Positions 40,101 through 53,605 of a stretch of 64,000 bases of DNA are shown here, piece after piece. The notes under the pieces were generated by a model. It ran no database searches. It saw nothing but the letters and a program-made list of their open reading frames with translations, and was not told the origin of the DNA. Each line of letters begins with the position of its first letter. The stretch's first letter is position 1. Location of the stretch: the NCBI GenBank assembly GCA_008360975.2, contig CM039187.1:18691495-18755494 (forward strand). Reading direction: 5' to 3'. The DNA comes from Lichenostomus cassidix (lineage: Eukaryota > Chordata > Aves > Passeriformes > Meliphagidae). A program made the translations under genes and the position numbers.

Positions 40101-43100
40101 AGGTGGGTTCCTGGCCCACTCCACAGAATCAACTTTGAATAGCAAAATTTTTTTGAGGAAAAGGCAAAAAAATACCATTGTTGTGAAACATCTAGGTGAT
40201 GTTGAACATTTCTTCTCCTTGGAGGAAAATTCTCTGAAATTACTGACTTCGGGAAAAATCCTGCTCTGGGTCCAAGTGCCACATGTGAAGTTCCCACCAA
40301 AAGAGGGCAGAAAGAGTGGAAACAAAACGAAAAGTAACTCAGAACATTCTTTGATTCTGGAAAGTTGGAAACAGTCTGGAAACAGATTCTGGAAATGAGC
40401 ACAATCTTTATCAACATCTTCGATACTGTCACATTTGCCTTTCTAATTTTGTCTTTGAGTATGGATTACCTATTTTGACTTTTGCTTGTTTATTCATGCA
40501 TTTTACATCTTCATTTGTATTTTTCTTGGATAATACAACAAAACTAAAAACCAAAAATAACATTTTTATTTACCCTGAGACCTGCTTGCCTTCCCAAGCT
40601 GAGCCTGAGCACAGATATCACCTGTTCCCTCAGAAGAGAAGGAGAGACCAGAACATTTGAGACCTATGGTGAAGAGTCTGCATGGAAAGAAAGATGTTTC
40701 CATGGTCATAGCACAGGGCTGGCCCTCATAATTTTTGTGTCCCATTCTAAGATGACTGGAAGGCTTTTTGAAGTCTTCTAATCAAGTCATACTAGGTTAC
40801 TAGAGGTTTTTTTGTTCTCACTGAACTATAAAAGTTTTAATTCAGGGAAATCAAAGCTTTGATGTATCTCTTCCATTGCACAGCCACTCAGCACACAGAA
40901 AAGGTAAGGCTCAATTATTTGGCTGCTTACGTGCAGAACGTGTTTTTTGTGCAATATGTATCTGTGTGTGGTAACAGTGAGCATCAGAGCCCACATTAAA
41001 TGGCCTACCAAAAGCCTCAGAAGGCAGCTAGAAGCTTAGACTAGTGAGTTTGGTTTATGTTCCAGAACAGCTCTTAATTCGCCAAAACAAACACTCAGTT
41101 TGAAATACCCTATGCTGCTAACAGAGGAGATACATTCTGACAACAATCATACAGCTGCAAGAACTCCCTTACGCTCCTTCTCCTCAGACCCAAGTGTTGT
41201 GATTGCAGGTCCTCTCACTTTGTCCCATTAATCCTATTTCAATGTGACAAAACCATAGTAAATCTGTAAGCCACTGATCACCTGGTTTGCTTGGCAAAGA
41301 CAGAAAACATTTTTCCTGACACTGTTTCTCCTTAGGTACCCAAAACTAACGGGCAATCTGTCTCATATGGCTTGCTCCTAAACTGATCAACCTTGAAAAA
41401 AAAGGCAGGATTCTAGTTTTGGTTAGCAGGGCCAAAATAGATACTGTTTCTGCCACATATCCCCATTGTATTTTATTTTCCCCTAAAATGGCCTCTTATT
41501 CAAATGCTGAATGGGTTACCTAAGATACAGCCCAGACCGAAGAAGCCAAAGAGAGAAGGAAATGGTCATTAGAAGGAGGGGTGGAAACAGTTTAAAACCA
41601 AAAGCATGGAGAACTTCGTGTCTCTTGAATAAACACAATGCAAAAGAATTCCTTCGTGCTACTCTCTGAGCTGCCAAAGCAGCAGACTGCTACTTACAGG
41701 AGTTTCTGCTGTGAATTCAGGCATGACGCCAGTGTTTGAAAATACATGATGTTGATAGCAACCAACTTCTATATACAATCAACTATGGTTCTCAACTTGA
41801 GCAATGAGATTTTACCTTTTTGTCCTTTCTGTATCTTTTGTCGATCCTAGAGGATGTTCATCTACATTGTGGTTAACTCCCTCAAACTCACTGGAGATTT
41901 CCTATCAAGCTCAGTTAATGCTGCAATATTGGTATGACAAGTTATCTGTGCTGTGCTAAAGACAGAGGTTGACTCTACAAATGTCAGTGAGAATCTGTCA
42001 GTTCTGCTCCTGAGTGAGTATCCACCTGGCCATGAGGTTAGTCCCCTTAATTTCTTTTTACTAGCCATAAACAGAGTTGCTTAAAGACAATTGCTATGCA
42101 GACCACTGCCATCTCCTGCTTAAATCACAAGCACACCAGAAGGCACTCAAAGATCTATCTTCAAGCAACAACAATAATTCTTCAAGTCACACGTGACTAT
42201 AAACCTCTTGTTTCTGATTAGACCATCTACAACTTTCTGTAAACCTCCATTCCAGATTAGTCACTACACAAATGAGGCATAGCATTATTATTACTTCCTC
42301 CACCAAGTATACAAGAATTTTTACACAGTTCTTCAGGGCTCCAGACAGAAATCTTAGCTACACCATTCACTCAAAGATCCTTCTAAATTCAAATGCTTTT
42401 CATGGTGTCAGGAAATTTCTGTTCAGTTTTACAACTGGTACATTTTCTTACCTTTATCTGTGTTCCACATGGTCTGTTGCCATGCTGCTCAGGGCATTCT
42501 TTGACCTCTGCATCCCCTGGTGTCAAAAAGACTCTTAATTGGAATTCGTCAAAATGGCTCCTGAACACTCCTCAGAAGATAAGCCACAGAACCAGACTCT
42601 ATAGGTCACAAGAACACAAGAAAAAGATAACAATTGATCAAATTACAAACCAGCAAATTTACAGCTAATTAAAATTTTTACCCAACAGTTTGTATTTTGA
42701 CCAACTGAATTTGTAACCACAGGAAGTTACCAAGATTCCAGAAAAGACTGGGCAGTTTTATAAACAGAGGAGAATCCAGGGTTATGAGCACTCAACAAGC
42801 ATTCTGCAGATTATCTGAGCTCATAACAAATTGCAGGAGATTCCTGTGTCTGCCCATTGCAAAATTCTACCTTCCTGTAAAGAAGCTGTTGAGACTACTG
42901 GCAGAGATGGCTGACCAGGCAAAACATGAGCCTGGACCACTCTTACAAATCCTATACACCTAAATCCACAGATTTAGCATTAAAAGTGAAGAAACAGCCT
43001 GTAACTTTGGCTTACATTTCTAATCATGGGGCCTGCTGCAAGAACTGCATATTGCATAATTTTAAGTAATTTGTCTTGCTGCTTTAGGAACCTATTATAT

Positions 43101-46033
43101 CCTGGTTAGTTCTAAATGCAACCCTCTTGAAGCTTATATTGGTTCATTTTGTCTCCACTATTTTATGCAGAGTTCAGTTTTGAATCACTGCCTCTTCAAC
43201 CACAGGAGTTTTTAAATTTCACAATGCAGAAAGATTTATATTGTTTCAGGTTTTACTCTCTCTTTTCAATTTTTAGGGGTAATTTTTTAATAATTAAAAT
43301 ATTTGTGTTTCTGTCTCAAAGATTCAGTCTTATAAGAGAAAATAAGCCTGCTTACTCCTTTAATGTGTCCTATATCATATTCACCTCACTGGCTCAGGAT
43401 GGCCTGATCATAACCATTTTTCTCAGAAGCTTGATTTGCCTTCTGTATGCACTACTGTCAATCAGCCCTCTGAAGTCAAAAGAGTTACATTCATGTAAAC
43501 AGTGTGCAAGTGAAACTGAAATCAGGCATTGACTTTTTAAGATAGCTGTTTTCAAGTTCATTGCCACAGCTACCCCAGAGGAGACTCTACTGCACTCTGA
43601 TCATCTTGCCTGGCCTCTGGTATGAGATACCCATAGGGCTGCTTTGAATTAATTCCTGCTCTGGGTCCAATAGCTGAAGTAGGAGAATCTGTTTCTGAGG
43701 AACATTTGCTACCAAGTATAAAGGTTCAAGTGCTGGAAAATACAGCGAACCCTAACTGTAATATTTTGACAGCTGATTACCTGCACTGTTGGAAATGTGC
43801 ACATTATTTCTGGTTGAATTTACCTGGTATCAGCTTATAGATGCTGGAGCTTCTCAGATACTGAACTGTGATCAAACTATGTTGCAGAGTTCTTTACTAC
43901 CAAACTATATGTCCTTCATTTTCATGCATATTTATAAACTGTAATACTACTAATCTCACTTTTAACGAGGAAAAAAAAAAAAAAAAAGCCTGTATAAATA
44001 ACCTGAATTTAAGCTTTTTATCTGTGTGTGAAGTTGCTCTAAATAAAAGAGAAAACTCCTATGTTCTTTCCTGTACAACGTCTCTTAGTACAGTAACTTT
44101 AACTGGCTTTCTAACCGGCAGAGAACTTGCGAGCTCTCCAAAAAGACTGCCTCAAATTCTTTGCAGTTTTTTACTACGACAGCTGCTGGCATTCCACATC
44201 TCCTCACCCAAACTACTCTGTTTTAGCACTCTAGAAGTCTTGATGCTCATATGTTGTCTGGCAGGACGCAGACTAGAGGCTTGAGCCAACCCAGGGTAAA
44301 AATAACAATGTAAAGACAATCATAAACAAGCAGTCAGTCTTCTCAAAGCTCACTTGCATCATTTTTACCAGATGAGAATTGTATTTGCATTTTCATTTAA
44401 TATGACTGAACAAAATAAGAGAGAGACCATCAATCACACACCACTTGTGTTTTACCATCCCTAGTTTGGGGCTTGCCACTCAAATTCTGTTCTGTCTCTA
44501 GGCTGTGTATGATATGGGCACTCATTTTGCCAACTGGACTGATGAAACCTTTGGTCCCAAGACAAAGATGATGACTGAATGCTGGTAAACTGAGTCACAG
44601 TGCTCCAAAAGCAAAACAGGCCCCACTAGCGTGCAGCTAGAGGCTCTGGATGGCTGTTTCAGAAATGCTGAGCTCTGACTTAATGCTCCTTGCAGTGAGA
44701 TGAGCAGAAAAGGTACTGGTAACTCTTCCACTGATCTCAGCATTGATAATTTTGATACATCCCACTCGCAGTGTAGAAAAGTCCACGGGAGGAGACAGAG
44801 GTGAAGATGACACTAGTGAAGCCTTACCTCCCCTCCACCCATGCATATACAACCAACATTTCACAGACTTATCTCCCCCAACCAAGTCATTAGCACATCT
44901 CTTTAGGACATTCAAAAATTCCTAGAAGATACATAATTTTAAAATCTATTTAATATTTATGCAAATACTTTGTTACACCCAAACTGAATTTCTTTCTGTC
45001 TTTGGTTGGTTTTAACATTATCCATGCTGTAGCATGTGCATGTATACCCACTCTTCTGCATTCAGAAGTTGTGAAGTCAAAAGCACTGAAATGATCATCT
45101 ACATTGCTCTGACTAGAAACTGAGTCCATATGCCAGAGTCATGACATTTTAATGAAAATGTAATGATGATGTAATTTTAATTATACTGGGAAGTCCTGCA
45201 TTGTCTCGCCCTTAGACAATGTGAAATGATGTAACCTGGGATCATCAGTGGTATATATGGGACCAGGCACCTCTTTCTGACCCATACGGAGAAGAAACTG
45301 GGAACCCAAATCACAGAATTTATTTTGCAAGATGTGATTCCTTCTTGAATGTCCCTGACAATGACAGATACTCATGCATCATGAGGTGCTAGACATCACG
45401 CAGTACCTACTGAAACAGTATTTGGGCACCTATCACAGTTTTGAGGGTTAACCATATGTGTCCCTGGCTTCCCATTCACTTTGGTATGGGGAGAAATAGA
45501 GATGTAGGCATTACAGGTGGAGGCTTCTGGCTGAGCCCCAGAGACACCACAGAACAACTACGAGCCTTTATTGTTGGGGTTTTTTCTGATTTTTCTTTTC
45601 CTCCCAAGCCATGGTGCAAACTGTGGAAAAGCAGCATCATGACTCCCATTACAAGATAAGCGGCACTCCCTTCCTCCCCCCTTCTTCCCTCTTGTGCATT
45701 ATCCATTGCACTAAGTTGTAATGAAGAGTACCAAAGAGGAATATAATTTTTCTTCTTTTATTTTATTTTTTAAGCAATCTCCTCCTCCACCTCTCCTTTC
45801 TTCTACTCCTCCTCTTCTTCATCCTCCCACCCACCCCCACCCTGTCCATCTCCCCTCATCCTACTCACACAGCACTCCCCCCCCTTTACCAGTATCCAAC
45901 ACTGTCAACCCAAACACATGATAAATTGCCCTGTCAACAGAATTCATTCAGGGACCAATTAATTCCACAGAAATGAACCAGGAGCCATCAGTTGCTGAAA
46001 AACTCCAAGTGCAGGGAGCGAGGAAGCTAGCTT

Positions 46034-46035
<2 letters not shown>
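37111..46035. other. Intergenic, no gene seen
   Basis: About 9 kb of largely AT-rich unique sequence. It contains a nested inverted repeat at 39501-39556, a poly-A run at about 43973-43987 and a C/T-rich tract at 45775-45890. The open frames here (up to 138 codons) have no start context, splice context or protein family that I recognise. Confidence 0.7.
39501..39556. repeat. Clustered palindromes in an AT-rich segment
   Basis: AATTGAATTCAATT (39501-39514) is a perfect 14-base palindrome. It is followed by AATTATGCAG (39525-39534) and its exact reverse complement CTGCATAATT (39547-39556) around a 12-base loop. The motif GAATTCTGAA recurs in the same 80 bases. Local duplication and slippage is the simplest origin. 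Confidence 0.85.

Positions 46036-46065
<30 letters not shown>
46034..46065. repeat. (TG)n(GA)n dinucleotide repeat
   Basis: A short TG run passes directly into about ten GA units. It is a simple microsatellite. Confidence 0.95.
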
Positions 46066-46639
46066 GCTTGGGAAGTTAGTCTGACAGAAATTGGTCATTT
46101 AATGCTTAAGTGCACCGTAGACAGCCCTGTCATAGCAGCCGGCATGGCAAAAACTCCCCCAGTGCTTTATTTATTAATTATGTGGAGCAGCACGGGGGTC
46201 ACTTCACTGTCTCGATACAGACTCATCAACTTTACTTCTTGTCACTGGAAGAGATCCCACAGCATGTGGGATAGAGGGCCAGGCCTTATCTTGGCTCTGT
46301 CTCCTGCCATCCTGCTACAATATAGGGTAGAAGCAAGTTTGGAAGATGACCACTTGTGCCCTCAGTGAGAGTGGGCAGCGGCAGGCAGGGACACAAGAAC
46401 AGTGAGGAAGTGGGAGGCAAACCATTATCCTGCTGCTGCCCAGTTCTGGAGCAGAGATGGTGGGAGCCTGGAGATTTCATTTGCAAAGCTTCCTCATTAT
46501 CCTCCTTCAAACTCTCCTTAGCCATGATGCCTGCAAAAATCTGACAGCAGTTAGGCTGCTGATGTATTATGAGTACTGCCTATCCTGCTGATCAATAGCA
46601 TCTCATTGTATTCCCTCAGCTGTCCATACTCACCATTGC

Positions 46640-46720
46640 TTCTTGGCTCATATTTGTAAGCTCTCTGAGGGCAAGACCATCCTTCTCTCACATACAAGAA
46701 CAGCACCAGGCAACGCCTGA
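46640..46720 (+). mobile_element. Fossil MIR/L2-like SINE tail
   Basis: TTTGTAAGCTCTCTGAGGGC followed by AAGACCATCCTTCTC and AACAGCACCAGGCA resembles the L2-like tail (attgtaagctctttggggca...) of the ancient SINE seen elsewhere in the window. It is diverged and short. Confidence 0.5.
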
Positions 46721-46786
46721 TCTCTGAGAAGTGCTCCTCAAATGGAAGCAACAGAAATAATAATAACAACAACAGTTCTATCCCTT

Positions 46787-47107
46787 CACAGAATTATAGA
46801 AAATAAAGCTGAAGTTGACCTTAGGAGATTGATGAGACCATGCTTAAAACAATGGGATGCATCTTGGTTTAATCTAATCTAAAACATATATTTTTCAATT
46901 GGGCCAGTAGAACCAAATTATCATCCTCCATTAGACAGCTTAAAAAGACAAAGAAAACCCAGGAGTGGTGATATTGCACTAGCATTGCAAATTTTAGACC
47001 TCTCGCTAGCAGCTCTGCTTGTCCAAGTGCCCTACTGAAGAAGAAACAACTCTTCCTTCACACCCAATGTCCAGTGAAGAGCTGCACTGTTGGACACTTT
47101 CAGTTGA
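46787..47107. other. Intergenic, no gene seen
   Basis: Unique sequence. It begins with CACAGAATTATAGAAAATAA, weakly reminiscent of a CR1 terminus but too diverged to call. Confidence 0.6.
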
Positions 47108-47250
47108 CCCTGAAATTAGCTCAGCTGGTTAGAGCATGGTGCTAATAATGGCAAGGTTGTGGATTCAACCCCTATATGGGTCATTCACTCAAGCAGGACT
47201 TGATGATCATTGTGGGTCCCTTCCAAGTCAGACTATTCTGCCATATTATT
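47108..47250 (+). mobile_element. tRNA-Ile-derived SINE with CR1-like tail (TguSINE1-like)
   Basis: The head (about 47108-47183) resembles a tRNA-Ile(AAT). It has the box A stretch TTAGCTCAGCTGGTTAGAGC, an anticodon context CTAATAA and a box B-like GGATTCAACCC. The tail (GACTTGATGATCATTGTGGG, then TCCCTTCCAAGTCAGACTATTCTG) is CR1-like, as expected of a SINE moved by a CR1 LINE. This architecture is that of TguSINE1, described from zebra finch and other passerines. The head has many changes from a functional tRNA, including a changed acceptor stem. Confidence 0.85.
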
Positions 47251-50200
47251 GCATCTGATTCCTAAAGAAACAGAGCTCTTCTTCAAAGTTTTGGATTCCT
47301 GGTCTGGATTTTCCTAACCTTTCGGATTGTTCAAGAACAAGGCTTAAGTGCATTTTTTCTGCAGGCGTCTCTCCAAATAAACAGCTCTCTCTTCATTCTT
47401 ATCAGCACAGTAGGGACAATACAGCAAAAGTCTAAGTTGGTGAAACATTGCAGTTCTATCTTGGCAAAAAGCTGTTGCCTTTACATCTCCTATCCCCACC
47501 ATGGTTCAGTTTAAAGAGCCCAGAAAACCTTGCTCTGTCTATCATGGTACACAGAGGAGAGAACACACCTAGCAGTTCAAATACACAGAGACCCTCTAAA
47601 TCTAATATGCCTCTGACATCAGATGGCATATTACATTTAGTTAAATACCACAAACTACAAAAACGTATTCTCCTGATTTGGAGCTACAACCAGATCCTTC
47701 CAAGGCTTGGAGGATACCTTGGAGGGTTATACTAGGCTGCTTCCTTTTACCTATCCCTATCCCAGAGGCAACCTTCCAAAATCACAATTCCACAACCACG
47801 TTATAGTACCACAAGCCAGGTAAAAAATTAGAACAACTGTGTCAATTTCCTTAAGAGAGATGTGCTCTATGCAAGCCAGGGAAAGAGATCTATTCTCTCC
47901 TTAAGACACAACACTATCTCTAAAGAGCATATTTTGAACAACAAAAGCCACAAAACAAACATCTGATTTAACGGCAATCTGTACCTATATATTTATCCCT
48001 ATTTATGGCTCCACTCTCTCAGTAATTTCCCACTAATGGGTAAATATTAGTGTGTGGTGGAAGGTACAGTCTGACCAGGATACTCAATTGACAAATGACT
48101 TCTTAAGTTACAAAAGATCCTTAAAAATCCCTTCCAAGACCAACCATGGTAATGTTCCTCAATCAGATTTTAAGTATGCTTTTTAGCATCTGTTTGTTGC
48201 TAATAACCAACACTTTATAGAGGAATTTAGATGAAAAAATGTTTTCTGTCCCTTAATTTCACATTAGAAAAGGCAGAGAATTTTTTATTTCACCTAATGA
48301 GTAATTTACATGGGCAAAGATGATTTCAGCTGATCAGTAGGATGTTCAGTCTGCAATAATCTTTACCACTGACTCTTAGGTAACTGCCTGTGGGGCAAGT
48401 ATTAGCATGCATGCAGGAACAGTAACCACTCCCTTCACTTTTTACAATCATTACAATACAGTATTAGTCAAAAAAAAAGCCCAGTCATTTTCCTTTGGGA
48501 AAAAACCAAACTCAGTGATCTCTGGGATCCCTGCTAGTTCTGTTCATTTACTCCCTGTGCTTCATCTGAAATGTGACAGGGAAAACAATTAATTTAAAAA
48601 GTGAAACTTCTATATACAATTGTCATTTTTCGGCCTTTAAAAACCTCATACTTCAGATATCCAGAAAAGGGATCCTATTACAAACTAATTCCCTCAAGTT
48701 CCAGATAATATTCAGAATGGAGCATCTGACTAACATAATTTTCAGTAGATTATAACTTCTTTGTATTAGGAATCATGAATTCCTAGAAACCACAAGTATT
48801 GCTGATGTCACTCAGATATTGTAGTGATACTATAAATAACAAAAACAACAGAAAAATAAATATTTTTAAATTATCTGGTACTTGGTACCAGAAATAAAGT
48901 ACCCCTTTAAAGAGCAGGCATGATAGGAGAAATCAGATAGGAAATCGTCTTGATAGTGGAGGACCTGATAACAATCAGGTCAGAAAATTTACTTTTGTCT
49001 TGGATAGACTTTCTTATAGAGATTCTGATATAGAGATTCTGATCACCTTCGTTGTCTAGAAAGATAGGCAATAAAGATTTCATTCTGTGTATGAAAGGAC
49101 ATTTTGGACTTCCATTTGCGTACCCCAAGAGAGAGCCACATTATAGGAGCACCCTGTATTTTGCTGTTACAAGTTTGCTTGATACTTTGGCCTCAAGGAA
49201 CTCTCTCTGCTGGCCAAAGAACTCAGTGTGTCCCTGCACTGCAGCTCTGCTAGGGACATTGTTTTGCACAGTCACTTCCTCTCTGAAGCATGCATTTGTC
49301 CTCGAAGTATCTTCTGGCAGTATGTGGCAACTTACCTGCCTAAGCTAAAACACAACAGGTCATCAGTTCCTACTGTGAAGATGTCAAATCACTTCACTGT
49401 CTATTGGGGAATCACACTGAGATGCAGCTGATAATGATTTATGAGGAGGGGCCTGGGGGTTCCAGTGGGTACAGACCATCATCATCATACTTATGCACAT
49501 CAAGGACACAGGCTTTGCAATATAACTAATACTGACAAGCAGGGAAAAGAATCCCATGATTCTAGGAGATCAGTGTGGACTATCATAACACTACTATTGT
49601 TGATACCTTTTCTTGCAAGAGCAGTCTGCAGGCTGTTAACTTAGTCAACAGCAGAGGATGAAAAGAGGTATTTGGCTGATGAGCTTTCTAGTAATGGGGC
49701 TTGTTAGCTGCAAGAGTTCAGCAAGTCAGAAAACAGCCTTAAAAACCCAAAACCAAAAAATAACAGGGACGACTGAGGTTTCCATTTTCCTTTTAACCCT
49801 TTCACATTTGGTTTACATGGCTAGTAAAGCACCATTCTAAAAATGAAAGCTGCTTTTAAATGATTTGATTCCTGCTGCTAACATTTAAAAGAAAATGTGC
49901 AACTGAAGTTTCACAAAGACATCACAGTTTATAATGCCAGACTGAGTCATCCCAGCCTTGGCTATGCAAAGGGCTTAATATACAGAAAGCAATATGAAGA
50001 CTGTACATAGTCTCTCCTTATAAGACATCTGCACCTGCTCATGACACCAAAACAGCTCTTCTAATAGGAGTGCTGGACTCACTCCACAGAAGAAGAAGTT
50101 ATTGGTCGCTTAAAGGACAGCAGAGAGCTCTGATCCCATTTCATCCTTCTGAGGCCATTTTTTTATTTTAAGCCGCAGTGTGCTGCTGCTCTCAGAGTGT

Positions 50201-52035
50201 GGGTGTCAATGCCAGGGCCCAATTACTTCAACAGAGTGTTTGCAGCATCACAGCACAAAAAAATCACACACTGCCCTTGCCTGCCTGGAAATCTCAAGTT
50301 TTTTCTATTTTATAATTTTTTTTTAGGCTGAACTCTCACTGATATGGCTGGAGCACTCAACACTGTCCAAGTGAGTTTGCCAGTAGCTATTCTTAAGTGC
50401 ATGTATTTCCACACACCCCACACATTGGAAAAGGCAGGATCAGGACGGAAAGGCTGGGCTGAATTAGATACAAAGTACCTACTGAAGCCTGTAAGGACTG
50501 AGGACCCACACATTTGAGACATACATGTAAGAACCTGGTGTAACAAAATGAGAGACCTCTGCCACAAAGATGGGAGGAGCTGCTGTCATTGTGTGAGCAG
50601 AGAAACCTTGGTTTGGTCCTGGAGCTTACAATGAGTGCTTCTTTTCCAGCAGGTAAAGCCAAGCTGCCTTTACTTTCTGCATGATAATTTTCAAAGACCA
50701 CTTGACTAATTCACAGAGGCTTTGATCTGAGTGCAGATGGACACAGGCATAAACTGTTTCCAGAGCCAGCTGGGAAGCAGTATTTCTGGCACTTCTTACC
50801 TCCTGCACTTCTCCTTGACATCCGATCCTAGGCCAGCAGCTCTCCCAGCTCCCATTGTATTGGCAGCTCAGTGACTTGTCTGGTGTCAGTGGAGATCCCA
50901 CAGTCTCTCTCTGTGTGCTACTCATTCACCACTTGAGAAGCATGGTGGGGCATGAGACTGCACACTGCTCCACAGGTCTCCTTTCAAGGATGGATGAGAT
51001 TGTCCTTGGGGAGAAAAGGTCAGTATGTCCACCTCACTCCTTGCTTGAAATTACTCCTGATCCAGAGGCAAAGGTCTCTGCAAGGGTTGCTTGGGGTCTA
51101 TTTTTGGGACAGTCTAGGTAGGGGTAGATTTTTCATGTGCAGCCATGAGAGAAGGTGATGACAGGGGCTTTTACTAAGTCTCTGTGATCTCCCTGTTACT
51201 CTCTTCCTTTTCCAGGTAATTCTGCATCTTGAGTCATGCTTTATTCAACCTGTCAGGGTTCTCCCTGAACCGAAAAAGATCATCTGCAGTCGAACCAGGA
51301 AAAGAATCTAGTCCCTTATAGTTAAAAAGCATATGCCTCTCATACTGTATTTACAGTTTGTGATGTAATAGTGACTTGATACTACAGCAGTGACTTGATT
51401 TTGTTCAAGTATATAGAAAACATACACTGAAAATTATTTTATTCATGTAGACTTTAATGGAAAAATTCTGGATTTACACCTGTGAGTCCATTAGGGAAAT
51501 GAGAATCAGAGAGTGTGAACTGATGCATTCAGCAAGACAGAATTTTTTGTTTGGTTTTGTTTGGGGTTTTTTTACAGTCATTTTCCTATGATCACTCTTT
51601 AAACATGCTTTTTGTCTTTTTTCTCTTTCTCTCTCTCTGACTAAACAATAAAATACTATATGAGCCATGGAAGTTTTTCTGATTTTGCTATACCTTCCTA
51701 TACTGCTTTGTGGGCCTGGACCTTCACTGTGCTAAGGAGTGAATCTGTAATTCTACCTTTCACTGAACTGTATGTTCTGACACAAAAGGCTGGGGATAAA
51801 CAGAAAAAAAAGCAAAAGTTAATATACTGGAGGGTCCCTATGCAGTCCTTGTTTCATGCAAAAGCATTGCTCTGTCATATAATCAAGACACAATATAATT
51901 CTTCCCATTCACACTAAGTGCCTTTCTAGCAGCTTTCTAAGGATATGTTTGAATGGATCCCATCACTACAGTTTCTCAGTTTTGCACAGGCATTGCTCAC
52001 TTTGACTCCAGACTAACATAGGACTTCCTGGGAAC
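47251..52035. other. Intergenic, no gene seen
   Basis: Mostly unique AT-rich sequence. Minor features are a tandem duplicate of TATAGAGATTCTGA at about 49015-49043 and a T-rich tract at 51540-51575. Around 50150-50300 the sequence is more GC-rich and might be conserved, but there is no specific motif evidence. Confidence 0.7.
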
Positions 52036-52145
52036 TCAGAACTTTGCCCATTTTACAGCTGGGGAGCTGAGACATAGGAATTAATTACTGTGTGCATGGT
52101 CACACTGCAACTCTTAGCTCAGCAGAGAATCGAAGTAATGTCATT
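52035..52145 (-). mobile_element. Fossil MIR-like SINE fragment
   Basis: CATTTTACAGCTGGGGAGCT, then GAGACATAGGAATTAATTAC, then GCATGGTCACACTGCAAC follows the antisense MIR core (ttttacagatggggaaactgaggc... ggtcacacagc). It is strongly diverged. Confidence 0.6.
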
Positions 52146-52194
52146 TAGATGCCACTTAATGTCACTTATTATTTGATGTGCTAGACTGTTCTTC

Positions 52195-52330
52195 CCACAG
52201 CTGATCACTCTTTTGTATGCAAATCAGCCGCTTGAGCTGGAGTAAAGGCACTGTAAACTTAAATATTGAGTGAGGTAAAGAAGCTGATGAAAAAAATGTA
52301 AACAGAGAACTATTTGGCAGGGTTTACAAA
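52195..52330. promoter_or_regulatory. Candidate regulatory block with octamer motif
   Basis: ATGCAAAT (52217-52224) is an exact octamer site for POU proteins, in a non-repetitive stretch with CAGCTGATCA (an E-box overlap) just before it. The motif alone is weak evidence. Confidence 0.2.
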
Positions 52331-52499
52331 GAGGAAGATTGTGCTGTGATTAGCAGTAGAATGTGCAGAAACATGGAAACTTTATTTTGTAATGCTGATG
52401 GCTCTGCCATCTATCTCTCTGTCAATTTTCTATCATCTTTCAGCCAAGCAGTGACATGTATCTGTGAGTCCAGAAATGGGGTCTGTGTCCCAAGATGAA

Positions 52500-52585
52500 C
52501 TGAACACCCTTCAGGATAAGGACTATATTTTGTTGTGCATTATTCCTTGTGCAGTGCACTCTGGTCCTTGCTTTTCCAGGAATAC
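52500..52585 (+). mobile_element. Probable fossil MIR/L2-like SINE tail
   Basis: AGGATAAGGACTATATTTTG, TTGTGCATTATTCC and TTGTGCAGTGCACTCTGG parallel the ancient SINE tail (gcagggactgtctttttg... gtacagtgcctagcaca). This is the weakest of the listed copies. Confidence 0.35.
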
Positions 52586-53434
52586 CAGAAGAGATAGCTT
52601 GGTGGACAGGCTGGATACACCTAGTCCTGCAGTTCCCAAGCCTCTTTTCTGCTTGTGAATTTACCTGATATGGGGCAACAAGTTTCATAGCACAAGGGCA
52701 AGAATTAGACTCTGTGCCCTGAGAAGAGAGGAATGGTTATGAGTAGGATTTAAGGGATGAAATAAAAGAAGATAAACAGTCCTGGAGTGCAAAGATGCTG
52801 GCAAGCAATATTATCTGGATGTGTTGTCCCAATCAAGCCCACAAGTCTATTCAAAGGAGTACTCTGTACATACACAGTGTTTGCAAACTCAGGCCATGAT
52901 TAAACAGAAATGACATGCAGCAGTCTATGAAGGAAAGCAGCGGGTGCTAAAATGCTTAGCTGTTTTTCTTTTGAGAAATCAAGTGTGCTTCAAAGATAAC
53001 AGGCCATGAAGATTAAGCTGCTACTGCACCAAAGGAGAAAAGCAGATGGAGCCACCAGCACTGCCACAGATGAGTACACAAAGATGTTTAAAGGCTGGAG
53101 ATTTTATCAGCCCCTGCTCAAGGAGGACTGTAGGTTTGAGCTGTGGAAGTTGAAGAGAGGCAAAGAGGAAAGGAAGGGGAGGAACATGAAGTAGAAGGAT
53201 TTCACTAATTAAAAGAGATTAATTAGCACCATAAAAGCAGGCACCATGGATTACAGCAACTGTCAGCAAAGAGCACTGACAGCTGGAGAAGAGCCACTCC
53301 CATCCTCAGCCACCAGCCACCTCCCCACCTCAAGCCTTAGGGCAGTAAAGCCAGGCAGCTCAGAGTGCCCCCAAAATGAGGGGTAACTTGGAGGATGGAT
53401 CTCAACTGGACAGTGGAACGAGCTGGTGCTGGTT

Positions 53435-53605
53435 TTTTGCACATTCCATGTCACCTTGAGCAAATCACTGATCTTGCTATGCTCCAGTTCCTGAAATAGG
53501 GAGATAATTCTTCTGAACTGCCAATTTAAATTGTAAGACCTTTGGGGCACAGAATAGAGCACACCTTCTATTATATTTATAAGGGATCAGTAAGCATTAA
53601 AGAAG
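53435..53605 (+). mobile_element. Fossil MIR/L2-like SINE
   Basis: TGTCACCTTGAGCAAATCAC, then CTCCAGTTCCTGAAATAGGG, AGATAATTC, and TAAATTGTAAGACCTTTGGG GCACAG match, in order, the core and tail of the ancient amniote SINE. It is one of the clearest copies because both core and tail are present. Confidence 0.7.

Noticed and set aside
43868..44284. 138-codon open frame in the downstream flank
   Set aside because: It runs over a poly-A tract (KKKK), matches no family I know and lacks splice or promoter context.
46787..46860. CR1 fragment starting CACAGAATTATAG
   Set aside because: Only the first few bases resemble a CR1 terminus, so it is too diverged to support.
47108..47183. tRNA-Ile gene
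   Set aside because: The acceptor stem does not pair properly, box B is altered, and a CR1-like tail follows directly. It is the head of a SINE.
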